A DNA stretch of 46,417 bases from Bradyrhizobium elkanii WSM2783 (GCF_000472865.1 NZ_AXAP01000065.1:1-46417), one strand, 5' to 3'. Shown: positions 16,913 to 25,799, counted from the first letter of the stretch. The notes: generated from the sequence alone by a model not told the origin. A program made the numbers and translations.

Positions 16913-17002
16913 GGTTGCCTCTCGATTACGCGCGCGCGTAGGTTCGCCCCGGCCTGCGGCCGCGGGAGCTGGTGAAAATCCTGTGGGCCTTATGAGTGGT
17001 CA

Positions 17003-18322
17003 TCAGAAGCCCTCGCGAAGCCATCGTCCGACCTTTCCGAAATAACCGTCAGTCCCTGTCTTGAGCTGCCGCGTGTGCCGCGGTTCAACATGTTCGAGGT
17101 GAGCGTATTGCGGATAGACCAGAAGCCCGGTGGGCACCGCGAACGACGGCCCCTTGGCCTCGTTGGGCAGACGGCCGAAGCCGAGCGGACGGCCGATCCG
17201 CACCGGCCGATTGAGAATGCGGGTGGCGAGTTCGATCATGCCGGTGAGCTGCGCGGCGCCGCCGCTGAGCACGACCCGCGCCCTCGGCTCTGCCGCAAAC
17301 GGGGAGGCCTTGAGCCGGTCCCGGACCATCTCAAAAATCTCCTCGGCGCGATGCCGGACGATGTTCGCAATCGTGGCGCGGGAGACGATCTGCGGCGTAT
17401 CGCGTTCGTCGCCGGCGGTCGGGACCGACATCAGCTCGCGCGCATCCGAGCCGCCAGTCAGCACGGTGCCATATAACGTCTTGATTCGCTCGGCATCCGC
17501 AATGCACGCGCCGATGCCACGCGCGAGATCCATCGTGATGTGCTGCCCGCCGAGCGCAAATCCCGACGCATGCACGAAGCGTCCGCCCGAATAGGTCGCG
17601 ATCGTGGTCGAGCCGGCGCCCATCTCGACCACGGCGGCGCCGAGATCGGCTTCGTCATCGGTGAGCACCGAAAGGCCGGCGACATAGGAGCTCGCCGCCA
17701 TCGCCTCGACATTGAGGTGGCAACGCTCGACCACGAGCATCAGGTTCTTGGCGACGGTGGCGTCGGCCGTGACCACGTTCATGTCGACGCCGAACTGGCG
17801 CGCCACCATGCCGCGCGGATCGCGGATTCCCTTGACCCCATCGAGCGCGTAGCCGACCGGCAGCGCGTGCAGCACGGTCCGCCCATGGGCGGTCGCGTGG
17901 ATCATGCCGGCTGTGGTGACGCGGCTGATGTCGGCTTCCGTCACCGAGCCGCCGCGAATGTCGGCGGCAGCCTCGACGAGCTGGCCCGCGGGCCGGCCGC
18001 CGGCAACCGGCAGCAGCACGGATTCGACACGGACCTTGGCCATGCGCTCGGCAAGCGCCACCGCATGACGCACCGCCTTTTCGCATTCGGCGAGATCGAC
18101 CACCGCGCCGGCCTTGACGCCGCGCGACTGGATCTGGCTGTAGCCGATCAATTCCACCGCATGGGTGCGGCCGCGCAGGGCTTCGCTCGGCGGCGACGGC
18201 TTCAGCCGCGCGATCATGCAGGCGATCTTGCTGGTGCCGATATCGAGCGAAGCCACAAGCGCGGTGCGCTTGTGGGCCATCGGGCGTGTCTTCGGCGTCA
18301 GATTGCGATCTAGGACGGTCAT
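17003..18322 (-). CDS. ftsA: Cell division protein FtsA
   Basis: FtsA is the actin-like ATPase that tethers FtsZ to the membrane. The 439-aa protein has the phosphate-1 motif (VASLDIGTSKIACMIA, about 23-38), SHS2-domain sequence in the first third (GYSQIQSRGVKAGAVVDL), the phosphate-2 segment (AAVVEMGAGSTTIATYSGG) and an adenosine motif (RVVLSGGAAQLTGM). The end (KVGRWLREGF) is a short amphipathic helix, the membrane-targeting sequence of the family. The start overlaps the ftsQ stop by four bases (ATGA), so the two are translationally coupled. Confidence 0.97.
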   Translation of the reverse strand: MTVLDRNLTPKTRPMAHKRTALVASLDIGTSKIACMIARLKPSPPSEALRGRTHAVELIGYSQIQSRGVKAGAVVDLAECEKAVRHAVALAERMAKVRVESVLLPVAGGRPAGQLVEAAADIRGGSVTEADISRVTTAGMIHATAHGRTVLHALPVGYALDGVKGIRDPRGMVARQFGVDMNVVTADATVAKNLMLVVERCHLNVEAMAASSYVAGLSVLTDDEADLGAAVVEMGAGSTTIATYSGGRFVHASGFALGGQHITMDLARGIGACIADAERIKTLYGTVLTGGSDARELMSVPTAGDERDTPQIVSRATIANIVRHRAEEIFEMVRDRLKASPFAAEPRARVVLSGGAAQLTGMIELATRILNRPVRIGRPLGFGRLPNEAKGPSFAVPTGLLVYPQYAHLEHVEPRHTRQLKTGTDGYFGKVGRWLREGF

Positions 18323-19317
18323 GCGTCACCGCCCTTCTTCTTGGACTTCTTGTCCTTGAACAGCTCCTCGCGCGCCTTTGCCGCGTCCTCGGACAGTTGC
18401 ACCGTCAACCGGTCGGGCAGGCGCATGTCGACGGCGACGATGTCGCGCGAGAACAGCCGGTCTTCCTTGTCGAGCTTGGAGAGCGCGGCGAGCGCATTGC
18501 CGACGTCGTTCTCGGGCAGGCGGATGTCGAGGCCATCCTTGAGCCGCAGGTTCCAGCGCCGTTCGCCGACGAAGATCGCGGCCTTGGTCACCGAGCGCAC
18601 CTGCGGATAGCGATCGAGCAGCGCCAGGAAATCCTTGGCCCTGGTCTCGGCCCCCTTGCCGACCACGAGCGGCAACGTGAGGAAGCGGCGCGACACGTAG
18701 GGCTCGAGGACCGCGCCATCATCCGCGACCACGGACAGGCGCCCATCCTGCTGCCACAGCGCGAACGCCTTGCGCTCGACGATGTCGATCTGGAGCTGGC
18801 CCGGATAAAGCTTCAGGATCGTCGCATCGGCGATCCAGGGATTGGCCTTCAGCCGATCACGCACGGTCGCGGCATCCAGGAACAACAGCGAGGAGCGGCC
18901 ATTGACGCCGCCGATCGCCAGCACCTCGTCCTGGCTCAACTGCTTGCGGCCGTTGATGGCCACGGTGGTGATTCGGAAGCCTGCCGAGTTGGCGAGCGCG
19001 TTGCGCGCATCCGAAAGTCCCGTGACGAATTCGTCGACATGGCCGCCCTTGACGATGCCGAGGCCGGCGCTGCCGAGCAGGATGAAGACGGTGGCGGCAA
19101 GACCGACGCGGCGCGGCAGATAGCGCTCGATCAGAAGGATGAAGCGGCTGGGCGGATCGCGATCGATCACGGGCGGGGCGCGGCGGGCACGACGACTGGC
19201 ACGACGGCGGGCAAAATACTCGCGCAGCAGCACCGCCGCTCCAATAGCGGCTGCTTTCAGGTCAGCTTCGGGCCTCAGCGATCGCAGTGATCGAGTGAGG
19301 CGGCCTGCACCATCCAT
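18319..19317 (-). CDS. ftsQ: Cell division protein FtsQ
   Basis: FtsQ is a bitopic divisome protein that joins early and late division proteins. The 332-aa protein has a long basic cytoplasmic N-terminus (to about 70, with ARRRASRRARRAPP), one transmembrane segment (about 73-92, LAATVFILLGSAGLG), a POTRA domain (about 117-185, FRITTVAINGRKQLSQDEVL) and the beta domain. The lysine-rich C-terminus (KDKKSKKKGG) overlaps the ftsA start. The ATG at 19317 has only a weak ribosome binding site. A 479-bp gap upstream makes it the likely first gene of an ftsQ-ftsA-ftsZ transcript with its own promoter. Confidence 0.95.
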   Translation of the reverse strand: MDGAGRLTRSLRSLRPEADLKAAAIGAAVLLREYFARRRASRRARRAPPVIDRDPPSRFILLIERYLPRRVGLAATVFILLGSAGLGIVKGGHVDEFVTGLSDARNALANSAGFRITTVAINGRKQLSQDEVLAIGGVNGRSSLLFLDAATVRDRLKANPWIADATILKLYPGQLQIDIVERKAFALWQQDGRLSVVADDGAVLEPYVSRRFLTLPLVVGKGAETRAKDFLALLDRYPQVRSVTKAAIFVGERRWNLRLKDGLDIRLPENDVGNALAALSKLDKEDRLFSRDIVAVDMRLPDRLTVQLSEDAAKAREELFKDKKSKKKGGDA

Positions 19318-19504
19318 TGCACGAGCTCGTCAAATCCTGTGCCCGCAACACGTTTGCGGGTCCTGGCGCACGCGACGTCTCGGTGATGCCGGCCTGGGTG
19401 TCGAAGCCAGTAAGAAAGGCCCCCTGTCCCTCGTTACGCGTGTCGAAGTGAAAGTTCCCGCGACAGCTCACGCCCGGCAGCCAAGCGCTACATGCGCCGC
19501 CGGC

Positions 19505-19550
19505 GTTAACCTTCGGACTTCCTGGTAAACAAAAGGTAAAAGCGGTTAAC
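19505..19550 (-). promoter_or_regulatory. Candidate CtrA-type binding cluster upstream of ftsQ
   Basis: Read on the minus strand, GTTAACC, TTTTACC and GTTTACC follow one another at roughly one helical turn. The last two form TTTA-N7-TTTA (19540-19526), matching six of eight bases of the CtrA consensus TTAA-N7-TTAA, and another GTTAAC lies at 19505-19510. CtrA controls ftsQA and ftsZ transcription in Caulobacter. That this holds here is inference. The cluster lies about 190-230 bp upstream of the ftsQ start. Confidence 0.35.
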
Positions 19551-19667
19551 GCAGAACAGCTTTTGATGAGCAATGTGCGTAGTTTGCCACGCAATCCTTA
19601 GGATTTTAGCAATCCCGGGGCCCGATTCGGGATGGAACCCGGTTCCTGGCACTTCTGCACACTCCCC

Positions 19668-19771
19668 GTCATTCCGGGGCGATGCGAAGCATCGAGCCCG
19701 GAATCCATCGGGCTGCGGGCGCAAGTGGTGAAATGGATTCCGGGTTCGCGCTACGGGCGCCCCGGAATGAC
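19668..19771. repeat. Extragenic palindrome, family 2
   Basis: Ends GTCATTCCGGGGCG and CGCCCCGGAATGAC, 104 bp, with an inner ATGCGAAGCAT hairpin and opposed AATCCAT / ATGGATT blocks. Its right end lies 25 bp from the ddl stop codon, inside the dcw cluster. It is most similar to the copy at 37133-37238. Confidence 0.85.
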
Positions 19772-19796
19772 GGAAAGGGCCCATGGGCGTGGGTTA

Positions 19797-20792
19797 CTAA
19801 CTAACCACCCTACCCGCCCGCCGCTTGGCCAATTCGATCTGCTCGTGCAGGAAATCGACGAATTCGATGCCCTGCGCCTTGAGCGCCTTCGGATAGAGCG
19901 AGGCCTTGGTCAGCCCGGGCAGCGTGTTGGTCTCCAGATAGATCGGTCCTTTCGCGGAGACGATGAAGTCGGTGCGGGAATAACCGGTGCAGGACAGCGC
20001 CCGGTGGGCGCGGAGCGCGAGGTCCATGATCGCGGCGCTGACATCAGGCGAAAAGCGCCCGGGGCAGATCTCCTGGGTCGATTTGAGCAGGTATTTTGCG
20101 GTGTAGTCGAACGCGCCCTCCGCCGGCACGATCTCGATCGGCGGCAGCGAGAAGATTGCGCCGTCGGAGCGCTCCAGCACGCCGCAGGTTGCCTCCACGC
20201 CCGCAACGAACGGCTCGATCAGATAGTCCTCCGTCCTGGCGGCGTTGCGGACGGCAACGATGTCCTGCTTCGCATTGACGAAGATCAGGCCGTAGCTCGA
20301 TCCGTCGCGCGCAGGCTTGGCGATCAGCCTGCCATATTCGGCGAAGGCAGCGTCAATCTCGTCCAGCGCGATGCCGCCCGGCGCCGGCACGCCCGCAATC
20401 GCCGCGAATCGCTTCGCCGCGACCTTGTCGAAGGCAAGATGCGAGGACGCCGAACCCGAACCGGTGAAGGGGATGCCGCGCATCTCGCACATCGCCTGCA
20501 ATTCGCCGTTCTCGGCGCTGCCGCCGTGCAGGCCAAGCACCAGCACGCGATCCTCGCGGGCAGCCTGGTCAAGCGCTTGCGCGAGCGGGACGCCGCGGGT
20601 GCCGGGCCTGAACTCGTCCTGGAAGGGCCTCGCATGTTCGAGAAGCTGCTCGGACCGCACGACATGGACATTGTCGGCCACGTCCCAGAACCAGAGATCG
20701 GCTTCCGGCAAAGCCTGGTGCAGCGCCTGCGCGCTTGCCACCGAGACGAGGCGTTCCTTGTTGCTGCCGCCGAAGAGAATGGTCGTTCGCAT
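19797..20792 (-). CDS. ddl: D-alanine--D-alanine ligase family protein
   Basis: Ddl joins two D-Ala with ATP for the pentapeptide stem. The 331-aa protein has the N-terminal domain opener ILFGGSNKERLVSVAS (catalytic Glu13), the ATP-grasp Lys159 (LIAKP), the RDGSSYG loop (Ser165/166), FDYTAKY (Tyr230) and the metal-binding ETNTLPGLTKASL (Glu287, Asn289). In place of the usual GEDGxxQG it has AENGELQA (93-100), so it is a divergent member of the family. It starts at ATG 20792, sharing one base with the murB stop (TGATG). Its dcw position between murB and ftsQ is that of ddlB. I am fairly sure of the role, less so of strict D-Ala specificity. Confidence 0.85.
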   Translation of the reverse strand: MRTTILFGGSNKERLVSVASAQALHQALPEADLWFWDVADNVHVVRSEQLLEHARPFQDEFRPGTRGVPLAQALDQAAREDRVLVLGLHGGSAENGELQAMCEMRGIPFTGSGSASSHLAFDKVAAKRFAAIAGVPAPGGIALDEIDAAFAEYGRLIAKPARDGSSYGLIFVNAKQDIVAVRNAARTEDYLIEPFVAGVEATCGVLERSDGAIFSLPPIEIVPAEGAFDYTAKYLLKSTQEICPGRFSPDVSAAIMDLALRAHRALSCTGYSRTDFIVSAKGPIYLETNTLPGLTKASLYPKALKAQGIEFVDFLHEQIELAKRRAGRVVS

Positions 20793-21718
20793 CAGCTTCG
20801 CTCGATCCCGATTCGCTTGATTTCCCAGTGTAGCTCGATTCCCGACGTCTCTTTCACCCGCTGCCGTACGGTTTCGCCGAGCGTCTCGATATCGTGTCCG
20901 GTGGCATTGCCGGTGTTGATCAGGAAATTGCAGTGCATCTCCGAGACCTGGGCGCCGCCGACGCGCAGGCCGCGGCAGCCGGCGGCATCGATCAATTTCC
21001 AGGCGCTGCTGCCCGGCGGGTTCTTGAACGTCGAGCCGCCGGTCTTCTCGCGAATCGGCTGCGCTGTCTCGCGGTGGACCTGCACCTCGTTCATGCGCGC
21101 GCGGATCGCCTCGGGCGCGGTGATCCTGCCGCGAAAGCGCGCGGAGGTGAAGATGATCGAGGGATCGACGCCGCTGCTGCGATAGACGAATTTCATGTCG
21201 GCATTCGTGAACACATGCCTCGTGCCGTCGCGGCCGATGCCGGTCGCATCCAAGAGCACATCCTTGGTCACGCCGCCGTTGGCACCCGCATTCATGCGCA
21301 GCGCACCGCCGACAGTGCCGGGGATGCCGAAGAAGAACTCCATGCCGCCGATATTTGCAGCCGCCGCCGTCTCGGCCACGCGCTTGTCGAGCGCAGCAGT
21401 GCCGGCGCTGACGATGTCGCCTTCGGCCCTGGTCTCGCCGAATGCGCGCGGCGCGAGGCGGATCACGACGCCCGGCATCCCGCCATCGCGCACGATCAGG
21501 TTCGAGCCGACGCCGACGACATAAACCGGCAAATCCTGCGGCAGGCGCGCCAGGAAATAAGCGAGGTCGTCCTCGTCCGCCGGCGTGAACAGCACCTGCG
21601 CCGGTCCGCCGACGCGAAACCACGTCAGTTCCGCCAGCGACTGGTTCGCCAAGAGGCGCCCGCGCAAGTCCGGCATCGCGGCTTTCAGTTCGAGGGTGAT
21701 GTCGGGGAAACCGGCCAC
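20792..21718 (-). CDS. murB: UDP-N-acetylenolpyruvoylglucosamine reductase
   Basis: MurB reduces UDP-GlcNAc-enolpyruvate to UDP-MurNAc with NADPH and FAD. The 308-aa protein shows the FAD-binding VVGVGSNLIVRDGG (67-80), the GIPGTVGGALRMNAG motif (131-145), the catalytic Ser229 in GGSTFKNPPG and the C-terminal Glu in SGIELHWE. The absence of the type I loop (extra Tyr loop) and the short C-terminus make it a type II MurB. It starts one base after the murC stop and shares a base with the ddl start, so murC-murB-ddl are tightly coupled. Confidence 0.97.
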   Translation of the reverse strand: MAGFPDITLELKAAMPDLRGRLLANQSLAELTWFRVGGPAQVLFTPADEDDLAYFLARLPQDLPVYVVGVGSNLIVRDGGMPGVVIRLAPRAFGETRAEGDIVSAGTAALDKRVAETAAAANIGGMEFFFGIPGTVGGALRMNAGANGGVTKDVLLDATGIGRDGTRHVFTNADMKFVYRSSGVDPSIIFTSARFRGRITAPEAIRARMNEVQVHRETAQPIREKTGGSTFKNPPGSSAWKLIDAAGCRGLRVGGAQVSEMHCNFLINTGNATGHDIETLGETVRQRVKETSGIELHWEIKRIGIERS

Positions 21719-21719
21719 G

Positions 21720-23123
21720 CTAGCCCAGCGCCTTCAATTCGCCGGGCAATGCGTAAGCCCATTGCGTGATGTTGCCGGCGCCGAGACACACGACGAGATC
21801 GCCGGGCCTCGCAAGGCCGCGAACGATCTTCGCAAGCTCGCCGGCATTCGGCAGCGGGATCACGTCGCGATGGCCGTGCGCGCGCAGGCCGAGCACGAAA
21901 TGATCGCGGTCGATGCCCGGGATCGGCGCCTCGCCGGCCGGATAGACCTCGGCGACGACAACCGCGTCGGCATCGTTGAAGCAGGTGCAGAATTCCTCGA
22001 ACAGCGACTGCAGGCGGGTGAAACGATGCGGCTGCACCACGGCGATGATCTTTCCGCTGTAGGACTCGCGCGCAGCTTTCAGCACCGCGGCGATCTCGAC
22101 GGGATGGTGACCGTAATCGTCGATCACGATGACGCCGTTCCACTCGCCGGTCCGGGTGAAGCGCCGCTTCACGCCGCCGAAGCCTGCGATGGCCTTGCGG
22201 ATCGCTTCGTCGGAAATGCCGAGCTCATGCGCGACCGCGATCGCCGCGGTGACGTTTGACGCATTGTGGCGACCCGGCATCGGCAGCACGATGTCCGATA
22301 TCTCGTGCGTCACGTCGGTCTTGCGGTTGCGGAAGGCGACCTTGAACTTGGAGCCGCCGGGTATCGGCTGCAGGTCGACCAGTCGCGCATCGGCCTGCGG
22401 ATTCTCACCATAGGTGATGATGCGGCGATCCTCGATGCGGCCGACGATCGTCTGCACCACGGGATGGTCGATGCACATCACCGCGAAGCCATAGAACGGC
22501 ACGTTCTCGACGAAGGCGCGGAATGCGTCCTGCACCGCCTCGAAGGTCCCGAAGTGATCGAGATGCTCGGGGTCGACATTGGTGACGATGGCGACGTCCG
22601 TCGGCAGCTTCAGGAACGTGCCGTCGCTTTCGTCGGCTTCCACCACCATCCAGTCGCCGGCGCCGAGCCGCGCATTGGTGCCGTAGGCATTGATGATGCC
22701 GCCATTGATCACGGTCGGATCGAAATCGCCGGCATCGAGCAGGGCTGCAACCATCGAGGTGGTCGTGGTCTTGCCATGGGTGCCGGCGATCGCAACGCAG
22801 CTCTTCAGCCGCATCAATTCCGCGAGCATCTCGGCACGGCGCACCACCGGAATGCGCTGCGCCCGGGCGGCCATCAATTCCGGATTATCGCGCTTGATCG
22901 CGGTCGAGACCACGACGACGTCGGCGCCGTTGACGTTCTCGGCCTTGTGCCCAACCGAAACCTTGACGCCCTTCTCGCGCAACCGCGCGACATTGCCGCT
23001 CTCGGAAGCATCAGAGCCCTGCACGGTGTAGCCGAGATTGCAGAGCACCTCGGCAATGCCGCTCATGCCGATGCCGCCGATCCCGATGAAGTGGATAGGT
23101 CCGATCTCGCGCGGCAGTCTCAT
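21720..23123 (-). CDS. murC: UDP-N-acetylmuramate--L-alanine ligase
   Basis: MurC adds L-Ala to UDP-MurNAc, the first Mur ligase step. From ATG 23123 it is 467 aa: a Rossmann N-domain (HFIGIGGIGMSGIAEVL, about 11-27), the ATP-binding GTHGKTTTTSM (114-124), VVEADESDGTF, and the C-terminal domain with IDDYGHHPVEI. The chosen start follows AAGGATT by eight bases and matches the family N-terminus; a frame to 23207 adds 28 unlikely residues. A 110-bp gap with a small hairpin repeat separates it from murG. Confidence 0.97.
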   Translation of the reverse strand: MRLPREIGPIHFIGIGGIGMSGIAEVLCNLGYTVQGSDASESGNVARLREKGVKVSVGHKAENVNGADVVVVSTAIKRDNPELMAARAQRIPVVRRAEMLAELMRLKSCVAIAGTHGKTTTTSMVAALLDAGDFDPTVINGGIINAYGTNARLGAGDWMVVEADESDGTFLKLPTDVAIVTNVDPEHLDHFGTFEAVQDAFRAFVENVPFYGFAVMCIDHPVVQTIVGRIEDRRIITYGENPQADARLVDLQPIPGGSKFKVAFRNRKTDVTHEISDIVLPMPGRHNASNVTAAIAVAHELGISDEAIRKAIAGFGGVKRRFTRTGEWNGVIVIDDYGHHPVEIAAVLKAARESYSGKIIAVVQPHRFTRLQSLFEEFCTCFNDADAVVVAEVYPAGEAPIPGIDRDHFVLGLRAHGHRDVIPLPNAGELAKIVRGLARPGDLVVCLGAGNITQWAYALPGELKALG

Positions 23124-23185
23124 GAGACAATCCTTCGATATTCTGCGCAGCCCGAGAGATTCAAATCGGCTCTGCAAATTACTGG

Positions 23186-23207
23186 ATGCCCCGCTTTCGC
23201 GGGGCAT
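23186..23207. repeat. Small hairpin repeat between murG and murC
   Basis: ATGCCCCGC and GCGGGGCAT are perfect 9-bp arms with a 4-base loop (TTTC), followed by GAC. The GGGGCATGAC end resembles the other GTCAT/ATGAC elements, so it may be a shortened relative. It lies 26 bp after the murG stop codon on the transcribed strand and would form a strong hairpin in the mRNA. Confidence 0.7.
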
Positions 23208-23233
23208 GACAAGGGCAATTTCTGCAGAATCGC

Positions 23234-24334
23234 CTAAATTCCAGCCACTTTCACCACCAGATCGGCCAGTCGCTCCGCCGCGTCGAGCCGACCGGCGCCG
23301 CGCGCGGCGGACGCCATTGCCGTCAATTTCGCCGGTTCGGCCGCCAAAGCAGAGATTTCGGCCGCCACCCGATCCGGGGTGAACTCGGCCTGCGGAATCC
23401 GCAATGCGCCGCCGGCCTGCGACAGCACGCCGGCATTGGCGAACTGGTCCTGGTCGATCGCGCCGGGCAGCGGCACCAGGATCGAGGGCCGGCCGATCGC
23501 GGCGAGTTCGGCGACGGTGCCGGCACCGGAGCGCGAGATCACGAGATGGCTGGCGGCTAACCTTGCCGGCAGGTCGGTGAAGAACGGCGCGAGCTCGACA
23601 TTGATCTTGAGGCGGTCATAGACCGCACGCACCCGCGCCATGTCCTCCTCCCGCACCTGCTGCGTGAGGATCAGGCGGCTCCACAGCGCCGGCTCGAGCT
23701 TTTCGATCGCACCGGGCACGATGTCGCTCATCACCCGCGCACCCTGGCTGCCGCCGACCACAAGCAGGCGCAGCGGGCCGTTCGGTTCCGGCGAGGCAAA
23801 CGGCACCGCGGCGGCTGCGAGGACGGTGGGCCGCATCGGCGTGCCGACGGTGGTGGTCTTAGCGGCCAGTGCCGGATCGCGGTCGAGCACGCCGGGCAGC
23901 GATGTCGCGATCGCATTGACGCGGCTGGAGAGGAAGCGATTGGCGCGGCCGAGCACCGCGTTGGCGTCATGGATAATGCCGGGCACGCCGAGCAGGCGCG
24001 CGGCGAGCAGCGGCGGCACCGTGGGATAGCCGCCGAAGCCGACCACCGCGGCCGGCTTCAATCGGCGCACCAGATTGGCGGCAACCACGATGCCATAGCC
24101 CAGCGTGAACGCGGTGCGGGCGAGCGAGATCGGATTGCGCCCGCGCACCGTCTCGCTCGGCACCACATCGATATTGTCCTTGGAGAACAGTCCGCTGTAG
24201 CGCAGCGCGCGTGCGTCGGTCGCGAGCCGCACGCGCAGGCCACGTCTGTTCAGTTCCACGCCGAGCGCCTCGGCGGGGAACAAATGGCCGCCGGTGCCGC
24301 CGGCCGCAAGCAGGATGAGGGGCGCGTTGTCCAT
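23234..24334 (-). CDS. murG: Lipid II synthase MurG
   Basis: MurG is the peripheral membrane GT-B glycosyltransferase that transfers GlcNAc to lipid I. The 366-aa protein has the N-terminal GGTGGHLFPAEAL loop (14-26), VVGFGGYPTVPPLLAA (about 95-110) and the UDP-GlcNAc-binding segment SRSGAGTVAELAAIGRPSI plus IDQDQFANA in the C-domain. Start ATG 24334 gives a normal N-terminus. It is flanked by extragenic palindromes on both sides: 24361-24442 upstream and 23186-23207 downstream. Confidence 0.97.
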   Translation of the reverse strand: MDNAPLILLAAGGTGGHLFPAEALGVELNRRGLRVRLATDARALRYSGLFSKDNIDVVPSETVRGRNPISLARTAFTLGYGIVVAANLVRRLKPAAVVGFGGYPTVPPLLAARLLGVPGIIHDANAVLGRANRFLSSRVNAIATSLPGVLDRDPALAAKTTTVGTPMRPTVLAAAAVPFASPEPNGPLRLLVVGGSQGARVMSDIVPGAIEKLEPALWSRLILTQQVREEDMARVRAVYDRLKINVELAPFFTDLPARLAASHLVISRSGAGTVAELAAIGRPSILVPLPGAIDQDQFANAGVLSQAGGALRIPQAEFTPDRVAAEISALAAEPAKLTAMASAARGAGRLDAAERLADLVVKVAGI

Positions 24335-24360
24335 ATCGGAGCTTCTACCGGCATTTAGCC

Positions 24361-24442
24361 GTCATTGCGAGCGAAGCGAAGCAATCCATTTCGTCACTTG
24401 CGACACTATGGATTGCTTCGTCGCTTCGCTCCTCGCAATGAC
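24361..24442. repeat. Extragenic palindrome, family 3 (GTCATTGCGAGC...)
   Basis: Starts GTCATTGCGAGCGAAGCGAA, continues GCAATCCAT, and mirrors this as ATGGATTGC...CTCGCAATGAC, 82 bp. The stem is nearly complete, with a short central spacer. This is the only copy of this family in the window. It lies 11 bp after the ftsW stop on the transcribed strand, between ftsW and murG. Confidence 0.85.
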
Positions 24443-24453
24443 GGCGGAATGAG

Positions 24454-25605
24454 CTACGCGTAGCCCGGCGCTGCGCTGGCCGCGTTGGTCGATTCGATCT
24501 CGGTGCGTGGGCGCTGCCGGGTCAAGGCCAGCATCATGCCGACGCCGTAGGCGAGCGAGACGATCGACGAGCCGCCATAGGAGATGAACGGCAGCGTCAT
24601 GCCCTTGGCCGGGATCAATTGCAGGTTGACCGCCATGTTGATCGCAGCCTGCACGCCGAACAGAATTGCGAGCCCCGACGCCGCAAAGCGAGCGAACATG
24701 TCCTCGGTCGTGTAAGCGCGCGAGAGCGTGCGGATCACGACGAAGGCGAACAGCGCCAGCAGCGCAAGGCAAAGGATGATGCCGAACTCTTCCGCGGCGA
24801 CCGCGAAGACGAAGTCGGTGTGGCTGTCCGGCAGGCTGCGCTTTGCAATCCCCTCGCCCGGACCGAGCCCGAACCAGCCGCCGTTCCAGAACGCCTCCAT
24901 CGCCATGTCGACCTGGAACGTGTCGCCCGAGGCCGGATTCATGAAGCGCTTGATGCGGCCGGCAACGTGCGGGACGAACAGATAGGCGCTGAACAGGCCG
25001 AGGCCCGCCGCGCCCGCAAGCCCGGCGACCCAGATCATCCGCATGCCTGCGATGAAGAACAGCGCGCCCCACACCATCAGGATCAGCATGGTCTGGCCGA
25101 AATCGGGCTCCATCACCAAAAGCGAGACCAGCATCAACAGCAGCACCAGCGCCATCGAGGTCGCCGGCATCTCGGGGCGCCTGGTCGATTCCGCGAACAG
25201 CCAGGCCGCGAGGATGACGAAGGCCGGCTTGGCCGATTCGGAAGCCTGGATATTGACGCCGACCAGCGTGATCCAGCGCCGCGAGCCCTTCACTTCCGGG
25301 CCGATCAGGAGGGTCATCACGATCAGCGCGATGCTGACAAAGAACACCACCATCGCGGCGCGCCGGATCTGGCGCGGCGACAGGAAAGAGACCGTGATCA
25401 GCACGATGAAGGATGGCAGCAGGAACATCACGTGCCGGCTGAAGAAATGGAACGGGTCGAGCCCGATCCGGGTCGCGACCGGCGGGCTCGCCGCGAGCGA
25501 CAGGATGACACCGCCGAACATCAGCGCGATGACCGCAGCCAGCAGCGGCTTGTCGATGGTCCACCACCAGTCGGAGAACGGGGTGCGTTGATCACGGGCG
25601 AGCAT
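24454..25605 (-). CDS. ftsW: SEDS peptidoglycan polymerase FtsW
   Basis: FtsW polymerises septal glycan strands together with FtsI. From ATG 25605 (MLARDQRTPFSDWWWTID) the protein is 383 aa with ten hydrophobic segments. Family marks are GSRRWI after TM4, QPSE-region equivalent (IQASESAKPAFVI), MEPDFGQTMLI, the loop with the catalytic-site motif (NGGWFGLGPGEGIAK, then LPDSHTDFVFAV) and LIPAKGMTLPFISYGGSS near the end. The longer frame to 25737 reads through the intergenic repeat and is rejected. Family palindromes flank it on both sides. Confidence 0.96.
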   Translation of the reverse strand: MLARDQRTPFSDWWWTIDKPLLAAVIALMFGGVILSLAASPPVATRIGLDPFHFFSRHVMFLLPSFIVLITVSFLSPRQIRRAAMVVFFVSIALIVMTLLIGPEVKGSRRWITLVGVNIQASESAKPAFVILAAWLFAESTRRPEMPATSMALVLLLMLVSLLVMEPDFGQTMLILMVWGALFFIAGMRMIWVAGLAGAAGLGLFSAYLFVPHVAGRIKRFMNPASGDTFQVDMAMEAFWNGGWFGLGPGEGIAKRSLPDSHTDFVFAVAAEEFGIILCLALLALFAFVVIRTLSRAYTTEDMFARFAASGLAILFGVQAAINMAVNLQLIPAKGMTLPFISYGGSSIVSLAYGVGMMLALTRQRPRTEIESTNAASAAPGYA

Positions 25606-25711
25606 GGGCGTCCCCAGAATGCCGAGGTAACGGCCATTGGTGGACGAGGATGGTTTCCGAAGGGTTAATGGATTGAGCAACTTTGGAGATAGAGCGAACC
25701 TCTCTCCCGTC

Positions 25712-25799
25712 GTCATGCCCGGCCTTGTGCCGAGCATCCACGTCTTTGCCGCCGCAACGAAGGGAAGACGTGGATGGCCGGGACAAGCCCGGCCATGAC
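25712..25799. repeat. Extragenic palindrome, family 1
   Basis: Starts GTCATGCCCGGCCTTG and ends CAAGCCCGGCCATGAC, 88 bp, with the usual CATCCACGT / ACGTGGATG inner blocks. Its right end is three bases from the murD stop codon (25803), so any murD mRNA would end or run through this structure before ftsW. Confidence 0.85.

Larger units (their letters stand above)
19318..19796. other. ddl-ftsQ gap, probable ftsQAZ promoter region
   Basis: No gene is supported. The largest gap inside the dcw cluster, it carries a set of TTAA/TTTA motifs (19505-19550) and a family 2 palindrome (19668-19771). A 110-codon minus frame (19262-19594) overlaps the ftsQ start and has no homologous look, so it is not accepted. 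A GANTC site (GATTC, 19624-19628) is present, the target of the alphaproteobacterial methylase CcrM. Confidence 0.55.

Noticed and set aside
19262..19594. A 110-codon minus ORF overlapping ftsQ
   Set aside because: No ribosome binding site and a non-coding look; it crosses the probable promoter region.
19797..21623. One long minus frame spanning ddl and much of murB (608 codons)
   Set aside because: The N-terminal 270 residues are an out-of-frame shadow of murB. The Ddl motifs start at the ATG at 20792, which shares a base with the murB stop.
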